Shown piece after piece: positions 36,068-46,500 of a stretch of DNA of 64,000 bases. This DNA is from Mycolicibacterium tokaiense (GTDB taxonomy: Bacteria > Actinomycetota > Actinomycetes > Mycobacteriales > Mycobacteriaceae): positions 4,774,001 through 4,838,000 of the forward strand of contig NZ_AP022600.1 in NCBI RefSeq assembly GCF_010725885.1. The letters run 5' to 3'. The position numbers and the translations under genes were made by a program. The notes under the pieces are model-generated. The model saw only the letters and a list, made by a program, of their open reading frames with translations, was not told the DNA's origin and ran no database searches. Each line of letters starts with the position of its first letter. The first letter of the stretch is position 1.

Positions 36068-36634
36068 TTACCCAGTGGGAGCGGGTCCGGTCAGCAGGTG
36101 CGCGATCAGGGGCGCAGCCCAGCGGATCAGCTCGTCGCGGTCGAGGTCGGCGACGGCCGGATTGGCCACGACGTACCGCGTGGTGGCCAGGCCGATGATG
36201 AACGCGCCGAGCAGTCCGGCCCGCTGCGCGCCGTGGTCGGGCACCACGGCTGCCACGGTGGGTGCCACCTGCTCGGCGAACACCCGGCGCATGGTGTTGG
36301 CGGCGGTGTTGCTGGTCATGGCCGCGCGCAGCAAGGCCACGAAGGTGGTGCCCTCCTCCCACACCGCGAAGAAACGCGACAGCAGGGCCTCGGCGATGTG
36401 GTGGGGATCCAGACCCCGCAGGTCCGGCAGGTCGAGGTCGAATTCAGCGGCTGCGGCGAACAGATCCTGCTTGCTGCCGAAATACCGGATGACCAGCGCG
36501 GCGTCCACGCCGACGTCGGCAGCGACAGCCCGCAGCGTGGTCCGTTCGTAGCCGTCCGCACCGAAGCGGGTGCGTGCGGCGGCCAGGATGTCCGACCGGG
36601 TGGCCTCGGCGTTGCGGGGGCGTGGGGACGGCAT
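36068..36634 (-). CDS. TetR-family transcriptional regulator
   Basis: A 188-residue regulator. N-terminal HTH: ATRSDILAAARTRFGADGY, TTLRAVAADVGVDAALVIRY, FGSKQDLFAAAAEFD. The C-terminal half is a helical ligand domain (TetR_C). Divergent from an FAD-monooxygenase operon; the gap holds two near-identical copies of a 27-bp element, so it probably represses both directions. ATG at 36634. Confidence 0.9.
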   Translation of the reverse strand: MPSPRPRNAEATRSDILAAARTRFGADGYERTTLRAVAADVGVDAALVIRYFGSKQDLFAAAAEFDLDLPDLRGLDPHHIAEALLSRFFAVWEEGTTFVALLRAAMTSNTAANTMRRVFAEQVAPTVAAVVPDHGAQRAGLLGAFIIGLATTRYVVANPAVADLDRDELIRWAAPLIAHLLTGPAPTG

Positions 36635-36641
36635 CAGCGAA

Positions 36642-36713
36642 GTCTAAGTCATCGGCTGTTGACATGGCCTCGGCCAGCGGCATAGCGTCTAAGTCATCAA
36701 CCGTTGACATAGC
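36642..36713. promoter_or_regulatory. Tandem operator-like direct repeat and promoter of the FAD monooxygenase operon
   Basis: Two copies of about 27 bp start at 36642 and 36687 (45 bp apart). Both share GTCTAAGTCATC and GTTGACAT, differing at four or so inner bases. The second contains the palindrome TCAACCGTTGA. The first copy's TTGACA (36659-36664) plus TAGCGT (36683-36688, 18-bp spacing) can form a -35/-10 pair for the rightward gene at 36727. Confidence 0.55.
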
Positions 36714-36726
36714 TCAGGAGGCAACC

Positions 36727-37130
36727 GTGCACCGCGTGACGGCCATCCAGATCGGCCTCGACCCCGACGTCATCGACTACACCTCCCCGGCGTTTGCACA
36801 ATTCCCCGGCCTGACCCCGGCGGGGTTGCGCGCGGCCAACGACCAGAACCTCGCCGGCCTGCGATCGGCGGGCTACCAGGTGGACAACTGCCTGATCCCG
36901 GCCGACCGGACCGGGGCCGATCAGGCGCGCGACGCGCTGGCCGCCCGGCGTTATGACGCCGTGCTGATCGGCGCCGGCATCCGCCTGGTCGCCGACAACA
37001 CCCTGTTGTTCGAAGCCATCGTCAACGCCGCGCACACCCTGGCGCCGCAGTGCCGCTTCGTCTTCAATCGTGCCGCGGCCTCCACCCCTGACGACATCCG
37101 ACGCTGGTACCCGAATCCGGAGCTGGCGTC

Positions 37131-37134
<4 letters not shown>
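36727..37134 (+). CDS. Protein of unknown function next to an FAD monooxygenase
   Basis: A 135-residue soluble protein: TAIQIGLDPDVIDYTSPAF, RRYDAVLIGAGIRLVADNTL, APQCRFVFNRAAASTPDDIR. The middle could be a short Rossmann-like strand, but no motif is certain. GTG at 36727 has AGGAGG at 36716-36721. It overlaps the monooxygenase gene by 4 bp (GTGA), so the two are translated together. Confidence 0.7.
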
Positions 37135-38553
<1,419 letters not shown>

Positions 38554-38579
<26 letters not shown>

Positions 38580-40038
38580 CGAAGAACGCACCCACCACGG
38601 TGAGCACCGACAGGGCGGCGGCGGCCAGGAACGCGGTGTGCACGCCCGAGGCCTGGGCGGCCACCGGGTCCGCGCCGCTGCCGATCGCGGCCGCGGTTGC
38701 CGTGGACATCAACGTGATGCACAGCGCGGTGCCCGCGGCGCCGGCGAGTTGCTGGCCCGTGCTGACAATGGCACTGCCGTGGGAGTACAGCCGCGCGGGC
38801 AGGGCTCCCAGCGCCGAGGTCATCAGTGGAGTCAGCATGAAAGACAGTGATACACAGAGCATCACGTGCATCACGATCACCGCTGTCACGGTTGATCCCC
38901 CGTCCAGGGTGGTGAAGCCCCAGAGCGCGGCACTCAGCGTGACGGAACCCGGGATCACCAGGGGCCGGGCGCCGAACCGGTCGAACAACCGCCCCACCAC
39001 CGGACCCAACACCCCGAGGGCCAGACCGCCGGGCAGTAGCAACAACCCGGTCTGCAGGGTGTCCAGGCCCAGCACGTTCTGCAGGTAGAGCGGCAGCAGG
39101 ATCAGGGTGCCGAACAGAGCGCCCATGCTGATCAGCACCAGCGCCACCGCTGTGCTGAACGTGCGCACCGCAAACGGGCGCAGGTCCATCAGCGCGCGAT
39201 CGGTGCGCTGCAGGCGCACCTGCCGTAGCACGAATGCCACCAGGGCCGCGGCGCCCACGGCAATCGGGATGGCCGGCGGCAGCAGGGCGTGACCTACGCT
39301 GGCCTCGCCGATGCTGCTGAGCCCGAAGATCAGGCCGCCGAAGGCCACGGCCGAGGCAGCCACCGACAGCAGGTCGAAGGACACCGGTCGGGGTTCGTTG
39401 ACGTTGCGCACCAGGATGATTCCCAGCACCAGCGCCACGACGGCCGGCGGCAGCATCACGAGGAAGAGCCAGCGCCAGCCGAGACTGCTGAGCACCAGGC
39501 CGGACGTGGTGGGCCCCACCGCAGGTGCCATCGCGATGACCACGGTGATCAGACCCATCATCCGGCCCCGCCGAGCTTCGGGGACGAAGGTCATCACGGT
39601 GGTCATCAGCAGCGGCAGCAGCAGGGCCGTGCCCGCGGCCTGGATCACCCGACCGGCCAGCAGCATCGCGAAACCCGGTGCTGCTGCGGCACACAACGTA
39701 CCCGCGGTGAACAGCGAGGCTGCGGTGATGAACACCGCACGGGTGCTGAACCGGTCGAGAATCGAGCCCGTCATCGGGATCACCACCGCCATGGTGAGCA
39801 TGAAGGCCGTCGTCAGCCATTGACCCGTCGATGCGGTGATGTCCAGCTCGGTCATCAGCTTGGGCAGGGCCACGCCCATGATCGTCTCGTTCAGGATCAC
39901 CAGGAACGTCGACAGCAGCAGCAACGCGATCAGCTTGACCACGCCCGGAGGCAACCGCTGCTCCGGTGGCACTGAGGTCACGTGCAGCACGTCCCCACCT
40001 GTTCTCCCCCGGCCCGCATTTTCGGCAAACTCTGTCAT
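38554..40038 (-). CDS. DHA2-family MFS drug exporter
   Basis: About 494 residues with 14 hydrophobic helices. Motif A-like loops (GSILDRFSTRAVFITAA, GRVIQAAGTALLLPLLM, GRMMGLITVVIAMAPAVGPT) and motif C (AMAPAVGPTTSGLVLSSLGW) fit DHA2 (EmrB/QacA-like) exporters. ATG at 40038. Divergent from a TetR gene with a perfect 15-bp operator-like palindrome, so expression is probably ligand-induced. Confidence 0.88.
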
Positions 40039-40058
40039 AATGGCACCAACTGGCGTCT

Positions 40059-40073
40059 TGACAGTTACTGTCA
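40059..40073. promoter_or_regulatory. Putative TetR operator, 15-bp palindrome
   Basis: TGACAGTTACTGTCA: perfect 7-bp arms about a central T in the 63-bp gap between the MFS exporter and TetR genes. It overlaps the expected promoter zone of both. Confidence 0.65.
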
Positions 40074-40101
40074 CAAGACTAGCAGCCTTCGGAAAGGGCC
40101 G

Positions 40102-40710
40102 ATGACGCACTCGACTCCTGATCTCCGCACGCGCCGGCGCCTGGCCACCGAGGAGGAACTGCACCAGGCTGCGCTGGCACTGATGACCGAGCGCGGCTTT
40201 GCGGCCACCACGGTCGATGACATCGTGGCCGCGGCGGGGGTGTCGCAGCGCACGTTCTTCCGGTACTTCGCCACCAAGGAAGATGCAGTGCTGCTGGGAT
40301 ACCGCGAGCTCGATGACGCCATCGACTCACTGCAGGTCCCCGGTGACCCCCACAGCGCACTGGCGGCGCTGCTGCTCTTCCACCAGGATCAGTTGGACCA
40401 GTTGGCGCAGGACGAGGCGGACCGGTACCTCCTCCTGCAGCGGCTGATCAGCACCGAGCCCGCGCTGCGTGACGCGGTGGCCGCTCGCGAGCTGGCCAGC
40501 ATGGACCGTCTGCGGTTACGACTGCAGACGCAGCTTCCGGCGACACCGCCGCTGACCAGCAGGCTCATCGCCGAGATGGCGACGGCGGTCCTGCGGGTCA
40601 CGTTCGACCACTGGCGTGCCGACCCCGACGGCTCGGTCGCCGAACTGCCGCGGCTGTACCGCCAGGTGCGGGCGACCGCACAGGCCCTGGTGACGCCACC
40701 GCGCCGCTAG
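40102..40710 (+). CDS. TetR-family transcriptional regulator
   Basis: A 202-residue regulator. HTH: LHQAALALMTERGFAATTVD, VAAAGVSQRTFFRYFATKED, which is the TetR signature. The C-terminal part is a helical, hydrophobic ligand-binding domain. It most likely represses the divergent MFS exporter through the palindrome at 40059-40073. ATG at 40102 behind GAAAGGG. It shares its last bases with the convergent ankyrin gene (CTAG). Confidence 0.9.
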   Translation: MTHSTPDLRTRRRLATEEELHQAALALMTERGFAATTVDDIVAAAGVSQRTFFRYFATKEDAVLLGYRELDDAIDSLQVPGDPHSALAALLLFHQDQLDQLAQDEADRYLLLQRLISTEPALRDAVAARELASMDRLRLRLQTQLPATPPLTSRLIAEMATAVLRVTFDHWRADPDGSVAELPRLYRQVRATAQALVTPPRR

Positions 40711-41669
40711 TGAGGGTGTTGAGTCGCCCACTCGGTCAACAGCTGCGCCGCCTCGCTCTGGTAGGCGTGTTCGGCCCAGTCTGCAGGGGTGCCCCCGAAC
40801 CGGGACTCGACCACCGTCGGATCGGCGCCCGTGGCGAGCAGCCGGCGCATCAGCGGCAGATCACCCTTCCAGGCCGCGTGATGCAGCGCGGTGGCACCGG
40901 TTTCGTCGCGGGCGAACGGATCCGGCGGCGGGGCCGGCGGCGCCATCTCCGCACCGGAGGTGTCGATCCCGAACCTCGCCAGCAGCCGCAGTCGATCGGC
41001 GAACCGATGTTCGGCGGCCCAGTCCAGCTGGCGCCGCCACATCTGCTCCCGCGACTCCATCCGGTCGCCGAGACGCGTCTCCCACGGACCGGGACCCGCG
41101 TCGGCCAGCCCGTGGCCGAACAGCAACTCCAGGTGGGTGTTGTCGGGCCGGAACATGCGGTTGTACAGGGTCTGCTGATCCACCGGGTGCGCCCCGCGGC
41201 GCAGCAGTAACTCGGCCAGCGCCGGTTCGGCCAGGTGTCGCGGCTGACGGCGCGGCCCCTGCTCGCCTTCCCCGAAAACCCCGGTGAGCGCGGTAAAGGG
41301 CGGCGTCAGACCCTGCCACAGAAAGCCCGCGTCGGGATCGGCGCCGGCGTCCAGAAGTGTTGTCGCGCATGCCAACGCATCCGTCACAGACTCACACGCC
41401 CGGCTGTAGCACAGATACAACAGCGGCTCCCACTGCATCGGGCCACCCCGCGTCGATGCAGCCGCAACGTCACGAGCGCAGTGCGCCGCCACGGCGGCCG
41501 GGTCGGCTGCTGCAGCTGCAGCCCAGACATGCGCCCCGGGTAGAGCAGGATCCGAGCGCAGCATTGCGGTGGCGGCGGCAAACCGCGGCGGGGCGTCGGT
41601 GACGTCGTAGTGCAGCACCGCCAGGGCGCAGAAGTGATCTGCGGCGCTCAGGTCTTGTGGCGGTGTCAC
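40707..41669 (-). CDS. Ankyrin-repeat protein
   Basis: About 320 residues. ATTLLDAGADPDAGFLWQGL and LLLRRGAHPVDQQTLYNRMF near the middle, then GATALHHAAWKGDLPLMRRL and LATGADPTVVESRFGGTPAD near the end, are ankyrin repeats; others may be degenerate. No signal or membrane segment, so it is probably a cytosolic binding scaffold. GTG at 41669 was chosen. Divergent from the hydrolase at 41689 with a 19-bp gap. Confidence 0.75.
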   Translation of the reverse strand: MTPPQDLSAADHFCALAVLHYDVTDAPPRFAAATAMLRSDPALPGAHVWAAAAAADPAAVAAHCARDVAAASTRGGPMQWEPLLYLCYSRACESVTDALACATTLLDAGADPDAGFLWQGLTPPFTALTGVFGEGEQGPRRQPRHLAEPALAELLLRRGAHPVDQQTLYNRMFRPDNTHLELLFGHGLADAGPGPWETRLGDRMESREQMWRRQLDWAAEHRFADRLRLLARFGIDTSGAEMAPPAPPPDPFARDETGATALHHAAWKGDLPLMRRLLATGADPTVVESRFGGTPADWAEHAYQSEAAQLLTEWATQHPH

Positions 41670-41688
41670 CAGTGACAGGATAGGCCCC

Positions 41689-42441
41689 GTGGCCGAGCGT
41701 GTGACATTCGAGAGCAGCACCGGACCCCTGCTGGCAGGCATCCTCGACCTACCCGACGGTGAGGTGCGCGGTTGGGGTGTGTTCGCTCACGGCTTCACTC
41801 TGGGCAAGGACTGCCCGGCCGCCAGCAGGATGTGCAAACAGCTTGCCGCCGAAGGCATCGGCATGCTGCGGTTCGACAACCTCGGTCTCGGACATTCCGA
41901 GGGCGACTGGGGTGACGGCTCCTTCTCACACAAGGTGGCCGACACCGTGCGCGCGGTGCAGTTCCTAGGTGACACGGGCCGGGAGGTGCGCCTGCTGGTG
42001 GGCCACTCGTTCGGCGGTGCCGCCGTGATCGCCGCGGCCCACGAGTGCCCGACGGTGGCGGCCGTGGCCAGCGTCGGAGCGCCGTTCGACCCGGGCCATG
42101 TGGAACACAACTACGACGCGCTGATCCAGCGGATCGAGCAGGACGGCGAGGCGACGTTTCTGGTCGGCGGCAAGGCGTTGACCCTCAAACGGCATTTCAT
42201 CGAGGATGTCCGGGCTGCCGACCTTCGGGAACGCATCCGCACGCTGCGGCGAGCACTGCTGGTCATGCATTCGCCTACCGACAACACCGTGGGCATCGCC
42301 AACGCCAGCGACATCTTCCGCACCGCCCGGCACCCACGCAGTTTCGTCTCCCTGGAAGGGGCCGACCACTTGCTGACCGGCAAGAACCAGGCGGCCCGCG
42401 CCGCCCGCATCATCAGCGCCTGGGCCGATCCCTATTTGTGA
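41689..42441 (+). CDS. Alpha/beta hydrolase (serine esterase/acyl-hydrolase-like)
   Basis: A 250-residue hydrolase. GVFAHGFTLGKD is the oxyanion segment, VGHSFGGAAVIAA the Ser nucleophile elbow, LLVMHSPTDNTVG the acid segment, and GADHLLTGKN the catalytic His. No signal peptide. Resembles the OsmC-associated hydrolase type found elsewhere, but no OsmC domain is fused here. Substrate unknown. Confidence 0.82.
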   Translation: MAERVTFESSTGPLLAGILDLPDGEVRGWGVFAHGFTLGKDCPAASRMCKQLAAEGIGMLRFDNLGLGHSEGDWGDGSFSHKVADTVRAVQFLGDTGREVRLLVGHSFGGAAVIAAAHECPTVAAVASVGAPFDPGHVEHNYDALIQRIEQDGEATFLVGGKALTLKRHFIEDVRAADLRERIRTLRRALLVMHSPTDNTVGIANASDIFRTARHPRSFVSLEGADHLLTGKNQAARAARIISAWADPYL

Positions 42442-42549
42442 GCAGCGCAACGGGGTAACGAACGCTGCTACCGTGGCGATGAGAAAGCTGTGCGAGGTCA
42501 CAATGACCACGCGGCGCCCACGGGGGCGGGCAATGAAAGGTGTAACCAG

Positions 42550-42882
42550 ATGTCGATGGCGAAGAGGCTGATCATCGGTTCCGGCGCGGCGCTGGTGGCG
42601 CTGGCTGCGGGTAGCGGGATCGCCGCCGCCCAACCCGATGTCGAGACGATCGTGAACTCGTCCTGCTCCTACCCGCAGGTGATGGCCGCGCTCAACGCGC
42701 AGTCACCGGAGTCCGCGAAGCAGATCGAGAGCAACCAGGTGGCCAACTCGTGGCTGCAGCAGCTGGTCGCGTCGCCGCCGGACGGCCGCCGGGCGATGAT
42801 CGCCCAGATCCAGGCCTACCCGCAGCTCAACAGCTACACCGGGCTGATCAACTCGGTGGCCGCCAGCTGCAGCAACTACTGA
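42550..42882 (+). CDS. Hemophore-related exported protein
   Basis: A 110-residue protein. Signal peptide (KRLIIGSGAALVALAAGSGI, cleavage near AAAQPD). The mature part has Cys 39 and Cys 107, which could form one disulfide, and the helical pattern SSCSYPQVMAALNAQSPES ending SPPDGRRAMIAQIQAYPQL, as in the mycobacterial hemophore-type (Rv0203-like) domain. A heme- or ligand-binding role outside the cell is plausible. ATG at 42550. Confidence 0.72.
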   Translation: MSMAKRLIIGSGAALVALAAGSGIAAAQPDVETIVNSSCSYPQVMAALNAQSPESAKQIESNQVANSWLQQLVASPPDGRRAMIAQIQAYPQLNSYTGLINSVAASCSNY

Positions 42883-42935
42883 GCTGAGCCGCCGGGCAGC
42901 GTGTGAGCGCACTGCGGACGGGTATGCGCCCGAAC

Positions 42936-43202
42936 ATGTCGTTGGACAAGCACCCGCAGAGCGATCCGTCGCTGCCCCCGGATCCGGATCCGTCGACCGC
43001 CACTGGGCTCGAGCCCGGTGGCGGTGTCGTTCCCGGGGACACCCCGCCGGATTCGGCGTCGGCGACCACCGGGTTGGGTGAACCCGAGCCGCGACCCCGA
43101 CGCAAGATGACGCCCACCGGCGCCATCACGCTGGCCGTCATCGTGCTCTTCGCCGCGCTGTTCGCTGCGGCCGCCGTCGGCGCACTGCTCGAGGTTTTCT
43201 GA
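42936..43202 (+). CDS. DUF6480-type small membrane protein
   Basis: About 88 residues. A polar Pro/Asp-rich half (DPSLPPDPDPSTATGLEPGG) is followed by a single helix AITLAVIVLFAALFAAAAVG at the C-terminus. The PDPDP...GLEPGGGVVPGDTP pattern is that of DUF6480. ATG at 42936 is the likely start; GTG at 42903 would add 11 residues. Function unknown. Confidence 0.7.
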   Translation: MSLDKHPQSDPSLPPDPDPSTATGLEPGGGVVPGDTPPDSASATTGLGEPEPRPRRKMTPTGAITLAVIVLFAALFAAAAVGALLEVF

Positions 43203-43205
43203 GAT

Positions 43206-43523
43206 TCAGTCCGGGTCGGCGGCCGGCTGCACCGGCGTCAGACTGGCCAGACCGCTGATGTCCAGCACCGGGATCAGCACGGGGTTCGCGATCACCCGGA
43301 CCCGCTCGCTGCGGTGGAACAGCACACTGATCGCACCGCTGTCGAGATAGTCCACCGCACTGAGATCCACAGTTACCCGCGCGGTCCCGGGAACCTCCGC
43401 GACCACCGCATCGAGTGCACTGCTGAAGCGGGCGACGTTGCTGAGATCGATCTCACCGGCTGCGATCAGCACCGACGTTCCGTCATCGGTGCGGCGGGTG
43501 TCCAGCGACAGCGGAGTCGTCAT
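43206..43523 (-). CDS. STAS-domain anti-sigma-factor antagonist
   Basis: A 105-residue STAS domain: TSVLIAAGEIDLSNVARFSS, VDLSAVDYLDSGAISVLFHR. The DS pair in LDSGAIS aligns with the phosphorylated Ser of SpoIIAA/RsbV. It overlaps the hybrid kinase gene by 4 bp (ATGA), so it is probably its partner: phosphorylated by the HATPase_c module and dephosphorylated by the PP2C module of that protein. Confidence 0.87.
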   Translation of the reverse strand: MTTPLSLDTRRTDDGTSVLIAAGEIDLSNVARFSSALDAVVAEVPGTARVTVDLSAVDYLDSGAISVLFHRSERVRVIANPVLIPVLDISGLASLTPVQPAADPD

Positions 43524-46500
43524 GCGCGGATCCTCGACGACAGCGCGACGGTGGTCCCGTCGGCGCTGGACTGGATCGACACGTCATCCATGAGCGCATG
43601 CATGAGGGTGACGCCACGCCCGCGGGTGATGTCGGCGCCCGGGCGGGGGGTCTTCCAGACCCCGGTGTCGACGACAGCGAGGTGCAATTCGTCGACCAGG
43701 ATGTCCGCACGCAGGTGCACCTGCCCGCCCGGCGAATCGCGGTGCCCGTGTTCGATCGCATTGGCCACCGCTTCACCCACCGCGATCAGGATGTTCTGCG
43801 CCTGCTCGAGTCCGACCCCGGCGCGGTTGAGCCATCCGCGTAACTCGCCGCGGGTGGGGGCCAGATTCGAGACGTCGGCGGTGAAGTCCAGCTGCAGGGG
43901 GCCGGGCTGGCGATACAGCAGCAGGGCGACGTCGTCCTGATAGCCGCCGTCCGGTGACAACCGGGTCATGATGCGGGTGGACAGGTCCTCCAGGCCGAGG
44001 GTGCGGCCCTCCTGCACCAGACCGGCGGCGCGCGTGATGCCGTGGTCCAGCGGGTCGCTGCGCCGCTCGACCAGGCCGTCGGTGTAGAGCAGCAGCGTCG
44101 AACGGGCCGGCAACACGTGGACTGCCTCCGGGCGGGTCCAGCCCTGGCGGATGCCCAACGGAATGGTCCTGGCGTCCTCGAGCAGTGTCACGCTGCGGTC
44201 GGATCGCACGACAATCGGCGGCGGGTGTCCGGCGCTGGAGTACACCAGCTCGCCGGTCCCCGGTGTCAGGACGGCGCAGAACGCCGTCGTGCAGGCGGCG
44301 CCGGGCAGGCGGGCGGCGAAGCGGTCCAGGCCGCCCAGCGCAGCACTCGGGCTCGCGTTCTCCAACAGCAGCGCGCGGCACGCACTGCGCAGTTGACCCA
44401 TCACCGTCGCTGCCGAAAGCCCGTGTCCCACACAGTCTCCGACGATCAGGCCCACGCGACCGTCATCGAGGTCCACGACGTCATACCAGTCGCCACCGAC
44501 CTGCAGCGGCCGCGACGCCGGTTGGTAGCGCACCGCGATGCCGTTGGGCAGCTGAGCGGGTCCCAGCAGAGCGTGCTGCAGCGCCAGGGCGGTCTCGCGT
44601 TGCTGGTCGAGCTGGTGGACGCGCTGCAGGCCCTGCCCCAGCCGGCCGGCCAGCACGGTGAGCAACGTCTGGTCCTCGGCGGTCAGCTCGCGGGATTCCG
44701 ACAGCTGCACCCAGAGCACCACCACGCCCCGGGGATGATGCAGTGCGACACCGGCATAACCCGGCGCCGCGGCCACCGTGGTGAGCAATTCACCGTCGCG
44801 CAGCTCGGTGATGCGGTCGCGCACCCAGCCGGGCAACTGCGCCCAGGACGCGGTCTGGCCGGCGCCGAGTACCACCGGGTCCGCGTCGGCAAACTCACCT
44901 GCGGTGGCGAACACGACGGCCAGCACGTGGCGGGCCTGCCAGAGCCCGTGCAGTTCGGCGGCCGCAGCCTGTAGTGCCTCATCGACGGTATCCGCTTGTG
45001 CCAGTTGGCGATTGAGCTCGGCGAGTACGGTCTGACGCTGCACCGTGTAGTGCTCGGCGGTCACATCGCGCAAGGTGCCGACGGTGACCTGACGTCCGGT
45101 GTCCGGGTCGGCGGCCTGGCTGAAGGTGAACGTCACCCACACCCGGTGGCCGTTACGGTGAGTCACCGGCACCGTGTACTCACCGTGGGTGCGGCCCAGC
45201 AGCCCGTCGAAGGCGCGCTGCACCTGCTGGTGCGCCTGCTGGTCGGTCGCGGGATCCGGCCACCAGGGATGCACCGCGGGATACGGCAGGCCTTCCGGGC
45301 CGTAGCCCAGGATATCGGCGAACGCCGCGTTGATCTCGATGACGGCCCCGCTGTCGTCACAGACGAAAAACGCCTCCTGCAGGGACTCGATCAGCGCGGT
45401 ACGCCAGCGGGCGTGATGGTTGCGCAGCCGCGACAGCTCGATGTTGGCCCGGACCCTGGCCAGCAGTTCGGCCGCCGCAAACGGCTTCACCAGGTAGTCG
45501 TCGGCCCCGGCCTGCAGTCCTTCGATGGAGGCCTCCTGGCCGGCGCGCGCCGAGAGCAGCAGTACCGGTACGGCGGCGGTGCGCGAATCGGTGCGCAGCG
45601 CAGCCACCAGCCCCAACCCGTCGAGCCGGGGCATCATCACGTCGCTGACCACCAGGTCGGGTTGATCGGTGCGAATGGCCTCGAGCGCTTCCTGGCCGTC
45701 GCGCGCGGTGCTGACCTGGTACCCGGACTCAGACAGCAACCGGCCGAGGTAGTCGCGCATGTCGGCATTGTCATCGGCCACCAGCACTCGTGCGGAGGCA
45801 CTGTCGGTGACGCCCACCGCGGCGTCGGCCAGCTCGTCCCCGCCGGGCAGCCAGCGCAGGGCCTCGTGCACATACGTCTCCGGGGACACCGCCGCCGGGC
45901 GGTCGGGGGCGGTGGCGGTGGCGGACACCGCATCGGCCGGGAGGTGGGCGCTGCCGAACGGCACCCGGATGGTGAATGTGGTGCCGGAGCCCTCGACGCT
46001 CTCGGCGGTGATGGTGCCGCCGTGCAGGCTCACCAGTTCTTTCACCAAGGCCAGCCCGATCCCGCTGCCCTCGTTGGAGCGGGCCCGGACGTTCTCGATG
46101 CGGTGGAAGCGCTCGAACAATCGCGACTGCTCGGCGGCCGGGACGCCGACCCCGGTATCGGCAACGGTGACCACCGCGCCGGCCGCTGCCCGACCCACCG
46201 TGACGGTGATGGTGCCGTCGAAGGTGAATTTCAGTGCATTGGAGAGCAGGTTGAGCATCACCTTCTCCCACATGTCGCGGTCGATGTACACCGGCTCGTC
46301 GAGCGGTGGACAGTTGACCACCAGCGCCAACCCGGCCCGTTCGATCGCCGAGCGGAACACCCCGGCCAGTTCGGCGGTGGCCCCGGCCAGGTCCACCGGC
46401 TCGAACCGGGCCTGCATCCGGTCGGCCTCGATCCGCGAGAAATCAAGCAGGGTGTTGACCAGCTTGCCCAGTCGTAACCCGTTGCGCCGCACCACTTCCA

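Noticed and set aside
44996..46477. A 493-codon antisense frame inside the hybrid kinase gene
   Set aside because: It is opposite strong HisKA/REC domains and shows no recognisable motif.
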